Origin: an uncultured Tateyamaria sp.
GTDB lineage: Bacteria; Pseudomonadota; Alphaproteobacteria; Rhodobacterales; Rhodobacteraceae
Direction: 5' to 3'
DNA length: 64,000 bases
NCBI RefSeq assembly: GCF_947496075.1
Contig: NZ_CANMBJ010000001.1
Span: 248,001-312,000 of the forward strand
This document shows, in pieces, positions 63,127 to 64,000 of this stretch (positions are counted from its first letter, which is position 1; each line of letters opens with the position of its first letter). Made by a program: the position numbers and the translations under genes. The notes under the pieces are model-generated. The model was not told where the DNA came from. It searched no databases and saw only the letters and a list, made by a program, of their open reading frames with translations.

Positions 63127-63225
63127 ACTCTGATTAATATTCTCTTTTCCCCTTCTCTCATTGCGGCGCAGCGGCTATCACGCTCGCGACATTCAAGCTG
63201 CCCCAGCGGAAGGACGACCGGAAAC

Positions 63226-64000
63226 ATGACCATCAAAGTCGGAATTAACGGGTTTGGACGCATTGGGCGCTGCACCCTCAGCCATATTGCAACGTCGCTG
63301 CGCAACGACATCGATGTGGTGGCTGTGAACGCAACGGGGCCGTTGGAAACTGCCGCCCACCTGATCAAGTATGACAGCGTGCACGGTCGTTTCCCAAACG
63401 AGGTGAAACTGACCAACGATACGATAGATCTGGGCCGTGGACCGATCCGCATGATGTCCACCTACGACATGAATGATTTGGACTGGACCGGCGTGGACGT
63501 GGTGCTGGAGTGCACGGGCAAGTTCAACGACGGCGAAAAAGCCAGGGTCCACATGGACCGCGGCGCCAAGAAAGTGCTGCTGTCGGCCCCAGGCAAGAAC
63601 GTGGACAAGACGGTTGTCTTCGGCGTGAACGACGAACAGCTCGCCGCCAATGACCGGATGATTTCCAACGGGTCCTGCACCACCAATTGCCTTGCCCCGC
63701 TGGCCAAGGTTCTGGATCGCGCTTTTGGCATCGAACGCGGTGTGATGACCACGATCCACAGCTACACGGGCGATCAGCCGACACTGGACCGTCGCCACGA
63801 CGATTTATACCGGGCCCGCGCCGCGGCGATGGCAATGATCCCGACGTCAACCGGTGCCGCCAAGGCGTTGGGGGAAGTCCTTCCGAACCTCGCGGGCAAG
63901 TTGGATGGCACCGCCATGCGCGTGCCCACACCGAACGTGAGCGCCGTGGACCTAACATTCGAAGCGGGTCGCGACGTCACCGTCGAAGAAGTCAACGCCG
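63226..64000 (+). CDS. gap: Glyceraldehyde-3-phosphate dehydrogenase, type I (3' truncated)
   Basis: The frame from the ATG at 63226 is open to the right edge (258 codons of about 333); the ORF track omits it because there is no stop. NAD-binding 'VGINGFGRIGR' at the start, 'AVNATGPLETAAHLIKYDSVHGRF', the catalytic Cys in 'SNGSCTTNCLAPL' (~residue 150) and His in 'IHSYTGDQPTLDRRHDDLYRARA' (~177), then 'IPTSTGAAKALGEVLPNLAGKL'. It oxidises glyceraldehyde 3-phosphate in glycolysis or runs in reverse for the Calvin cycle or gluconeogenesis. Three operator-like sites lie in its promoter region. Confidence 0.96.
   Translation, partial: MTIKVGINGFGRIGRCTLSHIATSLRNDIDVVAVNATGPLETAAHLIKYDSVHGRFPNEVKLTNDTIDLGRGPIRMMSTYDMNDLDWTGVDVVLECTGKFNDGEKARVHMDRGAKKVLLSAPGKNVDKTVVFGVNDEQLAANDRMISNGSCTTNCLAPLAKVLDRAFGIERGVMTTIHSYTGDQPTLDRRHDDLYRARAAAMAMIPTSTGAAKALGEVLPNLAGKLDGTAMRVPTPNVSAVDLTFEAGRDVTVEEVNA

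Overview
The window reads as chromosome of a marine-type alphaproteobacterium of the Rhodobacteraceae (Roseobacter group), roughly 60% GC. Reasons: C4-pathway 5-aminolevulinate synthase (hemA), a sulfite-reduction operon carrying the small DUF2849 and DUF934 genes next to cysI, a form II (AYRGAGR) CO-dehydrogenase-like molybdenum hydroxylase, a TRAP dicarboxylate-type transporter with its own two-component system, CGFS glutaredoxin beside bolA, and the short hairpin repeat I see in several intergenic gaps. I do not assign a genus. I see no phage, IS element, CRISPR array or integrase; gene order is mostly housekeeping with small accessory insertions.

Layout. 0-5 kb: end of an M48-type protease, a DsbA-like thiol protein, ispG, a RodZ-like membrane HTH protein and hemA. 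5-9 kb: M20 dipeptidase overlapping a haloacetate-dehalogenase-like hydrolase, then a glycosyltransferase and a sulfotransferase-like protein. 9-17 kb: two identical tRNA-Asp genes, GNAT and pirin, an orphan secreted protein with one haem-binding motif, a LuxR-type regulator with a small partner gene, a class 3 lipase, two tRNA-Val genes, a phosphatase, a LysR regulator and a YciI protein. 17-24 kb: an HU protein with a long Lys/Thr tail, lon, a 0.7-kb gap with a tiny membrane-peptide ORF and an attenuator-like hairpin, an orphan 265-aa protein, tgt and a repeat-rich acidic protein. 24-32 kb: protease-RimK ATP-grasp fusion, GNAT, sufT-like gene, a four-repeat Pho-box array driving a secreted glycerophosphodiesterase, LysR regulator, IscA/SufA protein, TfoX-like protein, HD hydrolase, 2-oxoglutarate oxygenase and tpiA.

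32-39 kb is a complete TRAP system on the minus strand (dctB, dctD, dctP, dctQ, dctM), whose DctD-like regulator has lost the key AAA+ and sigma-54 contact residues. 39-46.5 kb: a cytochrome P450, an AsnC/Lrp regulator divergent from the assimilatory sulfite operon cysG-DUF2849-cysI-cysH-DUF934, followed by a ferredoxin-NADP reductase that could supply electrons to it. 46.5-51 kb: small-molecule kinase, a membrane-anchored Ala-rich repeat protein, infC with an apparent ATC start, a phasin-like protein, a frameshifted gene with an apparent ATT start, and a short-chain dehydrogenase behind a perfect LacI-type operator palindrome. 51-57 kb is a minus-strand molybdenum hydroxylase operon (xdhC, molybdopterin-binding protein, coxS, coxL, coxM, secreted Cys-rich protein), with hairpins in its internal gaps. 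57-64 kb: bolA, small basic ORF and grxD in a tight row, zapA with a coiled-coil partner, tkt, a DUF808 membrane protein and the start of gap; the gap/DUF808 divergent region has three related operator-like sites.

The best leads for something undescribed are the degenerate DctD with palindromes in front of dctP, the ATT-start/frameshifted gene close to infC, the orphan protein at 21.1 kb with a hairpin-U-tract just before its start, and the interspersed hairpin repeat that sits inside the cox operon and appears to have contributed the first codons of cysH. All functional statements rest on reading motifs by eye; no database search was run.
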